From Certhia americana (lineage: Eukaryota; Chordata; Aves; Passeriformes; Certhiidae): a DNA stretch of 64,000 nt. How positions within the stretch are numbered: position 1 is the stretch's first letter; every line of letters starts with the position of its first letter. A model generated the notes under the pieces. It did no database searches, had not been told where the DNA came from, and was given only the letters and a program-made list of their open reading frames with translations. Positions 25,404-38,590 of the stretch are shown piece by piece. Position numbers and translations under genes: made by a program. The stretch is taken from the NCBI GenBank assembly GCA_018697195.1, contig CM031866.1, positions 7,928,198-7,992,197 of the forward strand. Reading direction: 5' to 3'.

Positions 25404-25423
25404 CACAGAGCTCAGGCTCTGTG
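25404..25423. repeat. Perfect 8-bp inverted repeat with 4-base loop
   Basis: The arms 'cacagagc' (25404-25411) and 'gctctgtg' (25416-25423) are reverse complements around the loop 'tcag'. As short as this, it may be chance. Confidence 0.5.
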
Positions 25424-28400
25424 CAGAGACATGCATGCCCCAGCCATGTCTAAAGTTCCATGTTTCTCCCACACCAGCCTCTCAGCTCTGTCAGTCCTCA
25501 CTCCAGGCTGACCTTCCTACCTGTGCTATTCCCATGTGCTGGGACTGCAAAGGCCACAGAGCCCTGGCCCAAATTTGGCTTTTGATGTCACCTATACACA
25601 ACCAGTGAAGCTCAGCCACTCTTTCCACTCAGAACTCCAGTATGGAGCACAAAGATTAGCATGGACAGTGTGACTGCCTGGGGGATGTGCCTTTAAAAAG
25701 TGCCCTCTTCCAGGGAGAGCAAGCAAAAGAAATGATACATCACTGGGACAACTGTGCTGGGGTACAGAGCAGTGAGACACACCAAACTGGCACAGACTTG
25801 AATTACTTTCAGATTCATTTTCAGACCCAAGTGATGTGAATCCTAGTCAAAATGAATACAGTGTAACACAAAGACACAAAGATTTTAAAAAATAAGTAAA
25901 AATACAGAGAGCAAGACCTGTTTTGACAATTCAAAATGGCTAAAAATTGTCACTGATATCCATGCCCCAGAGAGGATACAGGTAAGAGGCAGTAATAAAG
26001 GAGGGAGGAATAAAGCAAAGCCTCACTACTGTCTGAGGAACCAAACTTGTCACCTTGGTCTTGATGGAATGCTAAGGGTCAACTTCTGATGCAAGCAGAA
26101 GCTGTGAACTGCAGTCCCAAGCCAGCTGCTCAGTGGTCACAAGGGCTGCCACAGTCCCCCTGCCTCACAGTCCTGATAACAGAAGGAAATTTGTATACAG
26201 TTCCCTAGATACAGAAAAGAGCCATGGCTTGCCACCTGTATAAGTTTACTCTCAGAGCCACCTCCTGAGAGGATTGGCTGCATTCACCCCCATTACATTT
26301 TGGGAGCCCCATGAGGAGAAGCAGCTGCCATTTCCTCCTGACCTCACAAGGAAGGGGGAAGGCAAACAGGACAAGGGGACTACAAGGGACACCCTCCTCA
26401 GAGCACTGAGCAATAAGGCAGAGGTGAAAAGCCAGAGTGGAAGAATTAGAGAGTTGCCATGAATGCATTCTTCTTATGCTTTAATTATTCATACTGACTT
26501 AAGTCCTATTAGGCCAGTTTGTGTTTACCCTGTCTCACATGGCACTACTACAGCACCCAAGACAATTACCCCTGATTACAGGACATAATGACTAAATAGC
26601 TTCAGCTCACAGTGACTGGTCTCTGAGCTGACATATATTCCAAGATCACCTCAAAAAACAGCCAAGCTGGGCATTTAGTTCTGTTTCCCAGAGGGGAGAA
26701 GCTACCTTTAAAAATACACCACCATCATGGGGAAGGAAATAATTACAGACTTCCATACCAGAGAGAATAGCTCTTTCTTTCTGCCCCATCCCTGCTGTCT
26801 CTTTCTGTACCCCTCCAAAGAAATGGCAGGGAGGAGGTCACAGGCAAAAGCACTCACACAGCAAGACTGCTGCAGAAAGGTGATGTACTTGTACACTCAC
26901 TCCTGTGTCACCACATTTCCTACACAGCAGGATGCAGCACAGTAGCTCCATTTCTTCAGCTTTTCTGACCCTCCTGCTTAAACTGCTTGTCATTTGACAT
27001 TGCTACCTGCTACTCTGCTTTTCCCTATTCCACAGTCTCACAAATGAGAACATGAATCCATGCATCAGCCAAGACTGCCTAGCAGAAAAGGAACCCCATG
27101 ATTAAGGAGCAGAACGAAATTCTGTCTTGCATTTAAAAACAAATAGAAAGAGGACAAAGAATAGAATCAGAAGTGTTTTGCTGCATCTTCGTACAAAAAA
27201 TATTCTTTAAGCTCTAGTTGCTTACATGCAAAGCAATTCACAACAGTAAAAGACAAGAGAGAGCTCTTGCTAAGCAGTGAATAGAAGCAATTAGCCAAGA
27301 GAAGAGCATAAGCAATGCACTTTGCCTTCATACAGCTTATCTAGTTTATTCTGCCCTGTTACATCTGTGTAATTTATATAAAAAGCCAGCAGCTATTTAG
27401 CAAGATTTACATCTAGAAACAGCCATTTAATCACATATGAAAGATCAGTGGAAGTAGATGCCTCAGGACATTGCAAACTTCTCACCTCCTACTAACCTGC
27501 CTGAAACTTGCTCTGGTCATGTTAAATGTTCACTAAAAATAACTTTTAAATATCTGTTTCATTATTAGGCTCATCTCTCTAAACAGAAACAAAATTTATT
27601 AAGTTATCATGTGAAATATTGAATGCTTGCACAGCAGAAACAAGTAGCCTGCAAGTTCAGCAATCTTCTCTCTGCAGTGATGTAACTATTCTAACATAGC
27701 AGAATTCCTAGCAATTTATTGGCCAGGCAGAAACAAGTTGAATGGCAGATGTTAGAGATTCATCATGAAAAAAAACCTTCAGAAGCAAAACTGTCAAACA
27801 GGACTTTATTTCCTAAAATAATAAAAGGAAGAGTTTCACATGTAACCTATATGAGGTAGCTAAGCCCATCAAGACCAGGATTCCCTGTCCTGTTATTTCA
27901 TTATTGCATTTCTGGCATTTTAATTCTGAACAGCAAGTGTATCACCTTTGAAGCCTGACCTCATAGTGTCCTAAAGTTTCAAATGCCAGCACTATGACTA
28001 GTTGAGTGACTAATTTTAGGCAGCCCTATATTTATTGCTGTTATACAAATAACAGAGCTCTTAATCAACCAAAGCTTCTCAGGAGCCTCATTTCTTTCGT
28101 CTTTATAAACCTCTTTACGGGGGAACAATCAGACAAGACCAGAAGTTGTTTACTTTCTGATTGGTACTCAGATTTTTTTCTAAATGTGTGTATGCCTGCA
28201 TTACAAAACACAGTTGTTGCAACAGGTACCTTCCATGAACTCTTAAGAATTGGGGTCAAGAACAGAAGAGGTTTTAAATTAGCATTAGTTTGCCAGACAT
28301 GGCACTAATCACTCCCAAATCAAAGCTTATAGAAAGCACGGACAGCCTGCTGAGATGTACTTGATCTGTGAGTAACCCCTCTTGCTTTATCAATATTCCA

Positions 28401-29784
28401 CTTCAGAGGACAGAATTTCATAGTTGAAAAAAGGAAAATAACTTAAGCATCCAATATAAAAGCAAAGCTCTGCCCAACAGGCAAAAAAATTCTGCCAATT
28501 AATTTGAACTCTAATTAGAAAGCAAAAATACATTTCATACACAAACTGTTACCCTTCATTAAACCCCCTCTTCAGAAAAGAAGAGTTTCTTTGGGAGTTG
28601 TAGCCTGGGGGATTTTTTTGTTTGTTTTTTCAACAGTCATTTATCTGCTTCTTGTAAAATACAAACAAGACCAGAACAGAGGATTTCTATTGAGTCCATG
28701 AAAAAAAACCAAGTGTAGAAGTTAATGTACATGTTAATGCTCATAATGATAGGGCTTTATAAAATTCCACCATCTGATATCTGCGCCAAGGCCAAACCTC
28801 ACTTCCTGCTGTGTTCAGCTGTTTGCCAAATGTGACATCTCACCAGCAGTAAAACACATGGGACTCCAAAACCCCAAGTTTCCAATGCTTGCCTAGGCCT
28901 TTGAACGTGCTCCTTAGCCCACATTTATAATCAGACTTCTCTTGAAGAAAAGAAATTGATACAATAGGATTCAGTCACATTTAGGAGAGAGAAAAAGAGT
29001 AGATATTCAGACTGAATTGGGAGCTCAATAATAAGTGTTCTGATTAAGACAAGCTGGAAGCAATCGAGAAAGCAAAGGCTTTTACACTATGAGTTTACTA
29101 CATTCCACACCTAAAAAACAACTCAATCCATCCATTTTTCCAGCAGCTCAGGCAGTAAGTATGACTGGGATTTTTGCTAATAATTCTACAAAAAGTAATC
29201 ACAGCAACAATCTTTTTTCCACAAGCATTACTGAAATCTTAGAGCAGAGATTCTATATTGCAATTTTTCTTTTAAAATCGTGCCACGACTGATGCTCATT
29301 TTCTTTCATCTCTGAAACACAAAAGGATTCTCCCAATCGTCCTATTTAAAAACAAATCTGATTTAAAACAACAGTTGTAAACATTAATAGGTTTAAACAA
29401 TAATGAAGATGACTTGCCTGCCATTCCATCTGTAGCCAAATCTGTGTTAATTCACAGTAGAATTTCTAATTTGTGTGATGCCACAAGAAACAGAGCTGTG
29501 CTCAATTAGCATGACCAGTAAACTATCAAGATAGGGAAAAACACATTTCTATATAAACATCACTTTTTATTGCAGCAAAAAAAACACACCTAAAATTAAT
29601 TTATCCACTGAAGGGCTGTCATTTTCTGTAATTTAGGATATTTGGACTCAGATACATTCCAAGATAAGGATGCTAAAGAAGAATCCTTTATTACTACAAG
29701 GCTGCTGTTTCACACAGAGTGAAACAGTGACAGGATCCCTCTCATCCTGAAAGGCTACCAGGTCAGGCTTTAATGAGCACTCAC

Positions 29785-29799
29785 AAAAAAAAAAAAAAA
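29785..29799 (+). repeat. Poly(A) tract, 15 bases
   Basis: Fifteen consecutive A. No associated retrocopy was seen. Confidence 0.85.
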
Positions 29800-31235
29800 T
29801 TCGTTTCCATCTTAGACATGCTTATCAATTTGTGTATTTTTTCCCAAATCCTTATATGCAAAAAAATTTCAAAGTCTTAATTCTTAATCATTATCTTCAG
29901 GAACATTTAGAGAATCTAAATCCCAAAGGCAAAGTACCCATAACAGGACAAAGTGGTTCCACACTGACCTATCGGGACAGTTAAAATGTAACAGCCAACA
30001 TTACACTTCTGCAGCCAGCTAAAAACCATAACATGAGAAATCAGAATTAAAAATTTTTAAAACCTGGAAAATTTAAGGATTTGTCACCTAGAAGAAAGAC
30101 TAATGTACATTTTATAATATCTAAGAGAAATTGTATAACATGCAAAATTCTCCTATACTTCTTGATAATTCTTAAATTGCTTTCTATAAACATGGTCTAT
30201 TTGGCAATTTCCAAGAGATCTCAGTAATAACAGTGGTATTTAATTCAGTAATGACTTGAAAAAACAAGTTTTTTTAATTAAATATACAATTCAGTTCTGC
30301 AGGTTTTCTGTCAATAGAGTTTTCAGGTTCACAGGTAAATCTGAAAAGGTTATTAATGGAAAATAAAGAAGAGGTATTGCTTCAACCGGCTGGACCACAC
30401 TATAAGTAACAGGAGTTTGGGAAGGAAAACAATAAATGTGACCTTTCCAAAGGACACAGTCACACTAGACATGCAGTGCACACTTGTTCTGAAATATACT
30501 ACATTTACACACAAGATTATGATATAATCATCCATGAGATTTAAATGGGGAATTAACAGCTCTTCTCTTCCCTCTTCCACACAAGGACCAGCTGATGAAC
30601 GAGAAGGCAAAAATTAGAGGTTTTGGAGACCTTTGAACAAAAGTCACTTAATCCACAGGAAATTAAGAGCATATCTGAACAGAGTCCTTTATTTGAACTC
30701 AGCATAAAACTCCTCATAAGATTTTCCCATTGTTTCTCTGAGTTATTCCTCCTTTCTACTTGTACCATTAGGAAAAAATGAAAAATAACCAACCTGAAAT
30801 ACAGCCCTACAATGCACATGCCTGTAACAAGTTAGGAACAAGAATAAAGAGAAAATATTTTGCAGATCAAGTATATTTTAGAATTATTTTTAAAAAGTCC
30901 TTCTGCATTGAGGGAGAATTAATGCCTTCTCCCTCCACCCGCAGTTTTCTCTACATCCCAGCTACATAAAACAGTTTAATGTTTTTGTGTATTTCACATG
31001 TAGATCATCCAGAACACTTACATAGTCTACCAAAAATCACTTTCTGCAATAAATGAATTAAAATACAGAGAATGTAAAATTGCAGTTGTCTTCTAAGAAA
31101 GCTACTTCAAAGTGAAATATGCAGCATTCTAATAATTTCCTTGCAATTTTTTCTGCCTAATAAGTTTCAGTCTTTTAAGAATTATACCAAATATTATTTG
31201 AAATGTCATAAGACACCAAGCAATTATAGGTCTGA

Positions 31236-31247
31236 TTTTTTTTTTTT
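31236..31247 (+). repeat. Poly(T) tract, 12 bases
   Basis: Twelve consecutive T in A+T-rich non-coding DNA. Confidence 0.8.
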
Positions 31248-31390
31248 AAAGTACCAATTTAGAACTCAAATCTGTGTTTTCTAGGTTTATTTTCAAATCC
31301 ATCTTGGTAATTTAGCACAGTTCTTTCCAAACCTGGCCTCTAGTTAATAAGGCTTCTACACATATGGTCTAACTTTCTAAAGGGCCTATT

Positions 31391-31429
31391 AGAGAAGAAA
31401 GAAAAAAAAAGAAGAAAAAAGAAAAGAAA
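31391..31429 (+). repeat. Homopurine tract, 39 bases
   Basis: The stretch is made only of A and G, A-rich with repeated GAAA-like units. It is low-complexity DNA with no other feature attached. Confidence 0.8.
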
Positions 31430-32741
31430 TTCCATTACTGTTTTCATGCTTTTTCATTGAACCATCACCGCATTCGCTTGCAATAACTCTAAAGGAGGAT
31501 TATAAAAGTGCTTTCCCAGAATGTGTACTAAAAGGAAAGGAGCTCCAAACCTGGAGAGTGTCTGAAAGGGGTCTCTTGTGAAGTGAATTCTCCCATGCAA
31601 CCCTTTGAAACCCTTTGCCTGGTGGAGCTGCTGGGCCTCTACATACAATTAGCTATTACTGCAGCTTATCCCAAATACTTTCACCAGCCCATCACAGCAG
31701 TGATTAGGAAAACCCTTATTGCATTTCTGTAATGGATCCATTAGCAGGATCCTACTTCACCTCAGAACAAGTTGAAACAATTTTCACTTTCTTAACACAT
31801 CTTCACTGCATGTGGGCTTTTGAAGAGCCACATGTTAGTTACTTCTCTGCTCTCCACCATAAAGATTCTTTCCAGATATCCAGGCATTAGTGATCACAGT
31901 TTTATTTTGCAGTCCTGCTTTGACAAATATGAAATGTTTTCAGCTTGTTAACAGCGTGCATGTAAAGCAAAGCTCTGCTAAAAATCATTAATTTTATACT
32001 CTAGGAGATGCAAAAATAAACCAAACAACCATCTGTACTCTTCACTGTTAGGCAACATTTGTCATCCTCTTATTGATGTGATTTCAAATTGACTGGCCAA
32101 ACCCATCATTTAGGATAGGTATTCAGGGGAGATGGAATTAGCTGCAATGTAGGGTAGAAGTCTTTTTGTTCCCAAGACAGCAATACAGCCAGCCTCTATT
32201 TCTCTACATATGATCCCAAGTACATCATCCCCTCTGTTAGTATTTATCTTTATGAGCATGTCCCAACCACCCCATTACTGTTCTTTTCCTTGAACAGAAT
32301 AGCTGCATATCACCATCTACCCATACTATGGAAAATCCCAAATCTTTTTATCCACTTATCCATGCAAGGGAATGAATTGAAGAAAGGCAGGAAACACTGT
32401 CAAATATCCAAGTAGTTCTAAAGACCATCCATGAATTAAACTACAAAGGGAAGGGTACAAGGGAACAACTTTTTGAGTTTTTGAACCAAAAACTTAAGGA
32501 ACGCCACAACACACCTTAAGCTGCATTATTTCAGGGAAGAAAAAAATAAAGCTGCACAGTTTGACAATTGCACTGTATCTAAAGAGCAGAACTGGAAAAT
32601 CCACAGAGGCTGAAGAAGTGCCAAGGGAAACAGTGGAATTTGCTAGAAGCTTTGAATTGCAAATGCAAGGGGAAATCCTCTTCTGGAAAATATATTCAAA
32701 CTCTATATACAGAGCACATGAATGCCAAAAGAAATCTGATA

Positions 32742-32874
32742 CCTTTCTCTCCCTTTTCACCTTTTGTCTTTCAATCTTTTTTTTTCCTGTATCACTACTT
32801 CACCTTTCCTTATCTCTTTTTCCCCTTTATTAGCTGTGCTTGTCACTGCTGTTACTTTCTTACAGAGACAAGAA
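32742..32874 (+). other. Long pyrimidine-rich tract ending in an acceptor-like site
   Basis: About 90 bases from 32742 are strongly pyrimidine-rich on +. A second short tract, 'ttactttcttacag' (32861-32874), then matches the vertebrate 3' splice-acceptor consensus. A frame open across the site runs to 33249, with its first ATG at 32881. No donor of clear strength and no known protein follow, so it is more likely a cryptic site or low-complexity DNA than a real exon boundary. Confidence 0.3.
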
Positions 32875-34159
32875 ATCTCCATGCTTATTCTGCAGATCAC
32901 GTCAGAAAAAGGGCTCAGTTTTTTCCCAGTGGTACAAGGGAAATTCCACGAGATCACTCATATTAGCAGTTCTTCCCTCACATTCAGATCTCTGGTGGGT
33001 TTGTTTGTCCAGTGGATGAGGCCCAATCTGTTTTTCCCCCAGGTTATGCATCTCACCCCTGCAGTGGAAGGGGCATTCACAGAACACTACAGCACTGCTG
33101 GGGCACACCACCACCATCCCCTGCTTTGCTCTCTAGCCCTAAACACTAGATGCAGATGGTTGGAAAACTCCTGCAATGAGAGAGAATCTGCAATACAAGC
33201 CCCAAAAACCCAGATCCAAGCTATGAACATGGATATAAATAAATCATGAATGAACCACTTATTTAGCTTAACATCAAGAGCCTATCTTACTGTCCAGCAC
33301 AACTTAAAATCAAACAACAGACAAGTTTCTTTCCTCAGCAAGATGGTAGCATATCTCCAATTGCCATGCTAAGCTCAGTTTTAACAATTAGAGTCTGATC
33401 CTGAACCAGAGAAGTCACTGATAGCCTTCAAACAAACAAAACCAAAGCAAAAGTCCTGGGATCACAACTAGGCATTCCAAAATTGCAATCCAAAATCCAA
33501 AAATTTGCAGGTTCTGGCCATGCTTAGGAAAGGAGAAGCAGCAGAGCTTTTACCTCTACATTTACAGGACAAGCAGTTTGGTTAACAGAGCATTTTGTGA
33601 GCCATATTGTTCTTGGAGGTACACAATTCATTAAATCCTGCCATGGTATCATCTCTTTATACCATATTTTGGGCATAATCACCACAAGTGCTTTTATCTG
33701 CATAGCTCAGGGACTCACCCTTCCCAGAGCAAAAAGGATTCATTCAGTGCACCAAAGACCAGGGAGCTGCACTCTGTACCCCACTACAGACCAAGTTCAT
33801 TCTTTACCTATCACCCAGACTGAGAAGGAGCAGAGAGTACACCAACCCACCCTCCACTTGTTCCATCTTTGGCACACAAATACCTGGTGAGGAGCAGGCT
33901 TGAGCCTCTCTTTCCAACCTTTCTGCAGCAACCACGTTCTCCCCAAGAGCCTTGCCAGAGTTAAACAGTGAAAGAGTTAAAGAGTTCAGGCTGTGTCAAA
34001 TGACTCTCTGCACCACCAGCTCCCCAAGAGTAATGCAAGAAGTGCCCCTCACCTGTGAGCGAGGGTGAGCATGGAAGTAGTTATCAGTTACCATAGCCTT
34101 TCCTCACTTCTATGAGGATTACACCAATCCAACAATTAATTTAATTATTTTATATTCAG
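32875..34159. other. Non-coding DNA, weak chance open frames
   Basis: A frame at 32881-33249 (+) is open for about 122 codons from ATG. Other frames on both strands are also open over the same bases, which argues that low stop density is the cause rather than coding. No domain was recognised. Confidence 0.5.
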
Positions 34160-34450
34160 TTGCACTTTCATCCCAAGATCTTAAAGCACTTCTCAAACAT
34201 TCGACTAATTAACCTCCAGGTGCCCACTGTGAGGTGTGCACAGGCAGAAGAGCAGTTTCACATGGGAATTACAAGCTGCACGAGGGAGGAGTTGGGAGGC
34301 AGCACAGCCTCCTCCTCCTCCCCACACCCATGTATAGCCCTGCAGTACCCCTGCTTATGGACAATTTGTAGATGACAGAAACAGAGACTGAGAAGTTACA
34401 CGTCATAAAACACATTTGTGGCAAAGCAAAAAACAGGTCATGTTGGGGAT
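34160..34450 (+). mobile_element. Ancient MIR/CORE-SINE-like fossil, interrupted
   Basis: The left part (from about 34160) reads 'atcccaagatcttaaagcac', then 'cttctcaaacat' and 'taattaacctcc'. The right part (about 34355-34440) reads 'gacagaaacagagactgaga', then 'agttacacgtcata' and 'tgtggcaaagc'. These match in order the familiar amniote SINE pattern: 'caaagcactttacaaac', 'taatcctcac', 'acagatgaggaaactgag', 'gaggttaagtgac', 'agtggcagagc'. Roughly 110 bases between the halves do not fit and may be an insertion or heavy decay. MIR-type elements predate the bird-mammal split, so a degraded copy is expected. The exact family cannot be named by eye. Confidence 0.5.
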
Positions 34451-35574
34451 GCAATACTAATTAAAAATAATAAGCCAGCACAATGCTTTAACTTTCTCTG
34501 TGCTGCTGCTGAGACGTGTGAAAATCAGACTCTGTGTTTCTGTGAACCACTCAGTTCTTGGTTTCCTCACCTCTAAGTAAGATTTCCCTTTTTTGAAACA
34601 CTGGACTCCTCAGACAAAAATGTGTCTATGTGCCAAATTCTCATAGGCAAAGTATGCACCTTCCTGGGGTAGACTGCATGACATCCTTTAAGAAAGTATG
34701 AGCACTGTGCAACATAGCACCAAAAGACTTTAGGACACAGCCAAGTGAAACTACAGGGTAGGGCATGTTAAGATGGGGATTCAGATGACATCTGGGCTGA
34801 TCTAACAATTCACTACTACCAAAAGGGTTAACCCTTCCCCTTTCTGCCCTGCACTCAGCCCTAGTCTTTGTCTCAGCCCAGAGACCAATTCAGCAGTCTC
34901 AGCCTGCAGCCAGCCCTTCTCCCACCTTGCTGTGCCAGTTTTACAGCAGTCCCCTGCTCAGGGTCTGGGCCATTCAATGAAACAGCCTCAAACTCCTCTG
35001 GACTTCTGAGATATACCTGGCAGGTAGCACCAGATAATTACCAGTTGTCAAGAGAATTGTCATTATGTACTCTGGAAAATTTCCATCTTTTGGTCTTTGC
35101 TATTTCTCTGCACAAACCCAGGTGTAACTTGTATATAATGTCTCTTTTTGGTTTGCCATCACGTGAGACAGGATGCAGGTGTGGAAAGGGATTTCAAACC
35201 AGTCTTTCTGCTGCTGTGGTACACCCCAGTTTTTATTTTGCATGTGTCTCTCTCAGCAGGCTGACTACACTGGACTACATTGAGTGGCAAATGCAACCCA
35301 TACACTGTGCTGCTGTGCTATAGAAACTTCATTTCACTTTGGTTGTTCTTGTGCATCACTGGAAATGATGGGAGATGCAGAGTCCAACCAGCCCCAATGC
35401 TCAGATTGCATAGTTCTGTGTTTTCTTCAGATTTCCCCTTTCAGAAGGTAGTTTACTTGGACAAAGAGGTGTCTTTGTCTCACCCTTGATTATGAAATTC
35501 AAATGACAGCCCTTTGCCTTAGGTGCTGCTTCTGCTTTTCCTCTCTGCTTCTTTCATTTCTCCTCCCTGCTGCT
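34451..35574. other. Non-coding DNA, no gene seen
   Basis: A frame at 34868-35323 (+) is open for 151 codons but begins at TTG and has no recognisable domain. Nothing else stands out. Confidence 0.6.
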
Positions 35575-35770
35575 ACACTGGAGTGAATAATGCATTTTTT
35601 AGCTAATTTCCGTGGATTAGGCTTCCAATTAATTCAAGCCAGTTTTACAGACTGCCAATTCAGGTTGCTAAAATTCAGTTGGAGTTACTGGGGTAGGATG
35701 AGGGGGTTTCCCATAAGTTTTTTTCCAGATTAACTACAAGAATTCAGTGGAAACAAATTAGTCATTTTTA
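35575..35770. promoter_or_regulatory. Candidate conserved non-coding element
   Basis: A compact, repeat-free segment contains 'tagctaatttccgtggatta' and 'ccaattaattcaagcc', with several TAAT/ATTA cores and a lone CpG. It has no supported open frame. The call is by texture only. Confidence 0.22.
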
Positions 35771-38394
35771 CATGTGAGTATATACCATCAGTATCTGCAG
35801 GATTTGTTTCAGCCCTAACTGAAAGCACAAATTACACTCTTTCTTTCTAAAAGGCCCAAACATGGTTTCACACCAACTGACAGTGGTAGTAATTAATGTG
35901 AAGGATCCCTGGGGTCTTTTAACCTCCTTTCTTAGCTTTTGATGGCTGAGACAGCACAACCTGTGTGCCATTTCACCATCTATAAAACCGAGGGGGAAAG
36001 CATTTAAACACGACATTGAGTTTTCTTTAAACTCTCTAATGAGCTCTAGATAAAGCAGAGAGGTTTTTACTGTGGATTTTAAGAAACACTTTTTCCCCTC
36101 AATTGTTCTCCCTAGGGCAGAACACTTCTGTCTCCCTGTAGGCAGATGAAATCCAGGAACAGCTCCCACAAAATCCAGAAGCACTGATTATGTCAAACAG
36201 GATTGCACAGTAAAAATCTGTAGGACCATTTTACCCATTTCATCAGCAGTTTGCTCTGTCTCTATTCAGATGCAGAATTGTGGCAACTGGTTTTCCTTTG
36301 CTTCTTTCTTTGCTGCAGATTTTCCAGCTACTTCAGGGTGTTTCAGAATTATTAGCTCATTCAAATAATGCAGCTTTATGACACTTCACTTAAATCAACT
36401 AATCCCTGAGAGAGATAGCAAGGACTATCTGTTGGACCTGGGGTTGGGAGCTAAATTTTGTCAGCAAACTGTGATATTGGAGAAATCAGTCAACCTTCTC
36501 AAACCTAAATCTGTGTAATACCTCAGAAAGGAAGCATCCCCCTGGCAAAGCACTTCAATATCCTCTAACGATGGAGGTTGTTCTAAGCGTAGAAGATATT
36601 AAAGGACCAGGGAGAATTAGCTTTTAGATTGATTTCCAGTTCAGGGATTGCAAGTTAACAGCATAGGAGCTGCTCCTTGTTAAATATTCCAATACTTTGT
36701 ACAGTAAATTATGGAATAACCTTTCCAAAATACACACCAAAAGAGAGACTGCAGATGCAAAAAGAAGTACGCATATGCTTGAATTAAGGCTGCCAATACC
36801 CAAGCTCTGCCAGACAGACTCCTGAGAAGGCCACCAGAGGCTGAGCCCTGCCCTGTGTCCACCTCCAGAGCCACACAGCAGGAGCAGATCAGTTTCTCTC
36901 AGATCTGACATTTTAGCAGAGCTGCCAAAGAAAATGGGATGCACTAGGGCATGAGGCTGAGCCCCAGGCAGCAGGGGGGTCTCTCCTTGCTGGGCCCAGG
37001 GGTCCCACAAAGGGCAGGAAGGGGCACAGAGAGCAAACAGCCAAGCATGGTGGTGCTTCACTTTGCCACCCAAGCTGGTCCAGTAGAGCCCTGGGCTCTG
37101 CTCATGCAGGACCAGATTCACCCCACCAGATTCTTATTTCCAGTCAGTGGGGAACTGGCTCAGATGGAGCAAGAGCATTCATTTTCACTTCACTTCTCTC
37201 CACGTTTGTCTGAAATTCTTGGTTTGGGCTGGAAGTACAAGCAGAGCACAAGAATCCTTTTAAAATATAGCAGAATCTTCTGGTAATGAGAACAGTGAAG
37301 CAACTACGGTCTGATCTTTACTCCTTTCATTTATGTAATGCTCTGATTTACCAAAACTGCTTTACAGAAAATTTTGACACAGTCTTACCCAGTGAAGGTT
37401 AGAATTTAAGATTTGACATCTGAAATTAATTAAACAAATGAAAAACAGCAAGTGAATAAATTGATTTTTCCTATTTTGGGGTTTAGAAAAAAAATAGTCA
37501 GGAAAATATTGATCTGAAACAGAAGCTGCTGGCTGTTTGGAAGAATTCAAAAATAACAAACAAAACAACCAAAACCAAATCAAAACAAAGAAGGTCAGCT
37601 ACATCTTTCAAACCAAGGTGAAATCTTATAGAACATAATTTGGAAGTTTCCCTCTATAAAATAAAGTATTTTAATATGAAATGATACCCTAATTCTATCT
37701 TTTGGCTGAAATAATACTCCAAATTTAACCTTTTTTAAAAATATTTCAATATTTTTATTTCTCAACAAAATCACTTTATTTCAAAAAGTTTTATCCAAAG
37801 AGGACTGAACTGTAATTTAATTTTCCAGTGTTAACCATAAGGATTTGAACCAATAGCTGCTTCTTGAGACACCATGCCTGGGATGTAGACATTTAGTTCA
37901 GGAGATCAGACGATTCATTCTGAAGAAAAATCTTCAAAGGATATGTTTGTGGATGCAGAAGCCTCAGTACCAACTTCTTTAGTCAACTGATCTTCAACGA
38001 CCTCACTGATTTATGTCTTAATGTAGCTATTGCACAGAACATCTCATGGTGAACAGAAAACACCATTAAGTCACAAACAGTTCCTGAAATTAAAAGCAAT
38101 ACAAGAAAACCATTTACAAGATGAACTGAAAGAAAACAGAAAGGACACAACAGAAAGTTTGCGAAATCACTGAACTCACATTTCTTCACAATGGTTTCTT
38201 GGTCAAGGCAGGAATTGATATCTCCTGTGTTAGTATAGAGACATCCCAGTCTCTTTCAGGTGATATTAGATAATATTTTCATAGCAAACCACCTTGCAGC
38301 AAACATATCAACAGGAATTTTACTTGGCAGAGAGATTGCAAAACCAAATACACAGAAAATGCCAGCACTCTAATGGGGAAGTGTTATTTTCCTA
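35771..38394. other. Non-coding DNA, no gene seen
   Basis: The minus-strand frame at 36624-37121 is open for 165 codons but begins at GTG, in a locally G+C-richer patch. It has no recognisable domain. The minus-strand frame at 35768-36184 also begins at GTG. A/C-rich low complexity lies at about 37549-37589. A phrase 'ctgctttacagaaa' near 37350 weakly recalls the MIR-like elements elsewhere in the window. Confidence 0.55.
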
Positions 38395-38590
38395 TAAATT
38401 TTCTTTTAAGAGTTAACATAGTAACTATGAATTCGGCTTAGGATTTTTAATACGACCTCACGCAGTAGTGTCATGGCCTGGCAAAAACTATGATGTCATA
38501 TGCAAACTATTCATTACAAATCCACTAACTGAAAATTTAACAAAATCCTTTGGAGCCATATGCTAATAATGTCAACATTTCTGTAAGCAA
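38395..38590. promoter_or_regulatory. Candidate conserved non-coding element with POU-like sites
   Basis: CpG-bearing phrases ('aattcggcttagg', 'tacgacctcacgcag') sit in a CpG-poor background beside octamer/POU-like motifs 'atatgcaaac' (near 38498) and 'atatgctaat' (near 38559). There is also a CRE-like 'atgatgtcat' near 38490. There are no repeats and no open frame. Inference from motif texture only. Confidence 0.3.

Larger units (their letters stand above)
20421..32741. other. Non-coding DNA, no gene seen
   Basis: About 12 kb holds only short, conflicting chance frames. The frame at 23864-24328 (-) is open for 154 codons but begins at TTG. Simple features are an A run at 22978-22996, a small hairpin at 25404-25423, an A run at 29785-29799, a T run at 31236-31247 and a purine tract at 31391-31429. 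The stretch at about 27270-27430 is compact and repeat-free and could be a conserved element. No RNA gene or transposon was recognised. Confidence 0.55.

Noticed and set aside
34868..35323. 151-codon open frame on +
   Set aside because: It begins at TTG and has no in-frame ATG near its start. No family similarity was recognised.
36826..36845. CTCF-like core 'ggccaccagaggctgagc'
   Set aside because: The CCACCAGAGG core fits, but the following bases depart from the consensus. It is too weak to call without binding data.
36624..37121. 165-codon open frame on the minus strand
   Set aside because: It begins at GTG and lies in a locally G+C-richer patch where stops are rarer. No recognisable domain.
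37330..37375. Third MIR-like phrase near 'ctgctttacagaaa'
   Set aside because: The match is too short and has no second half in the expected place.
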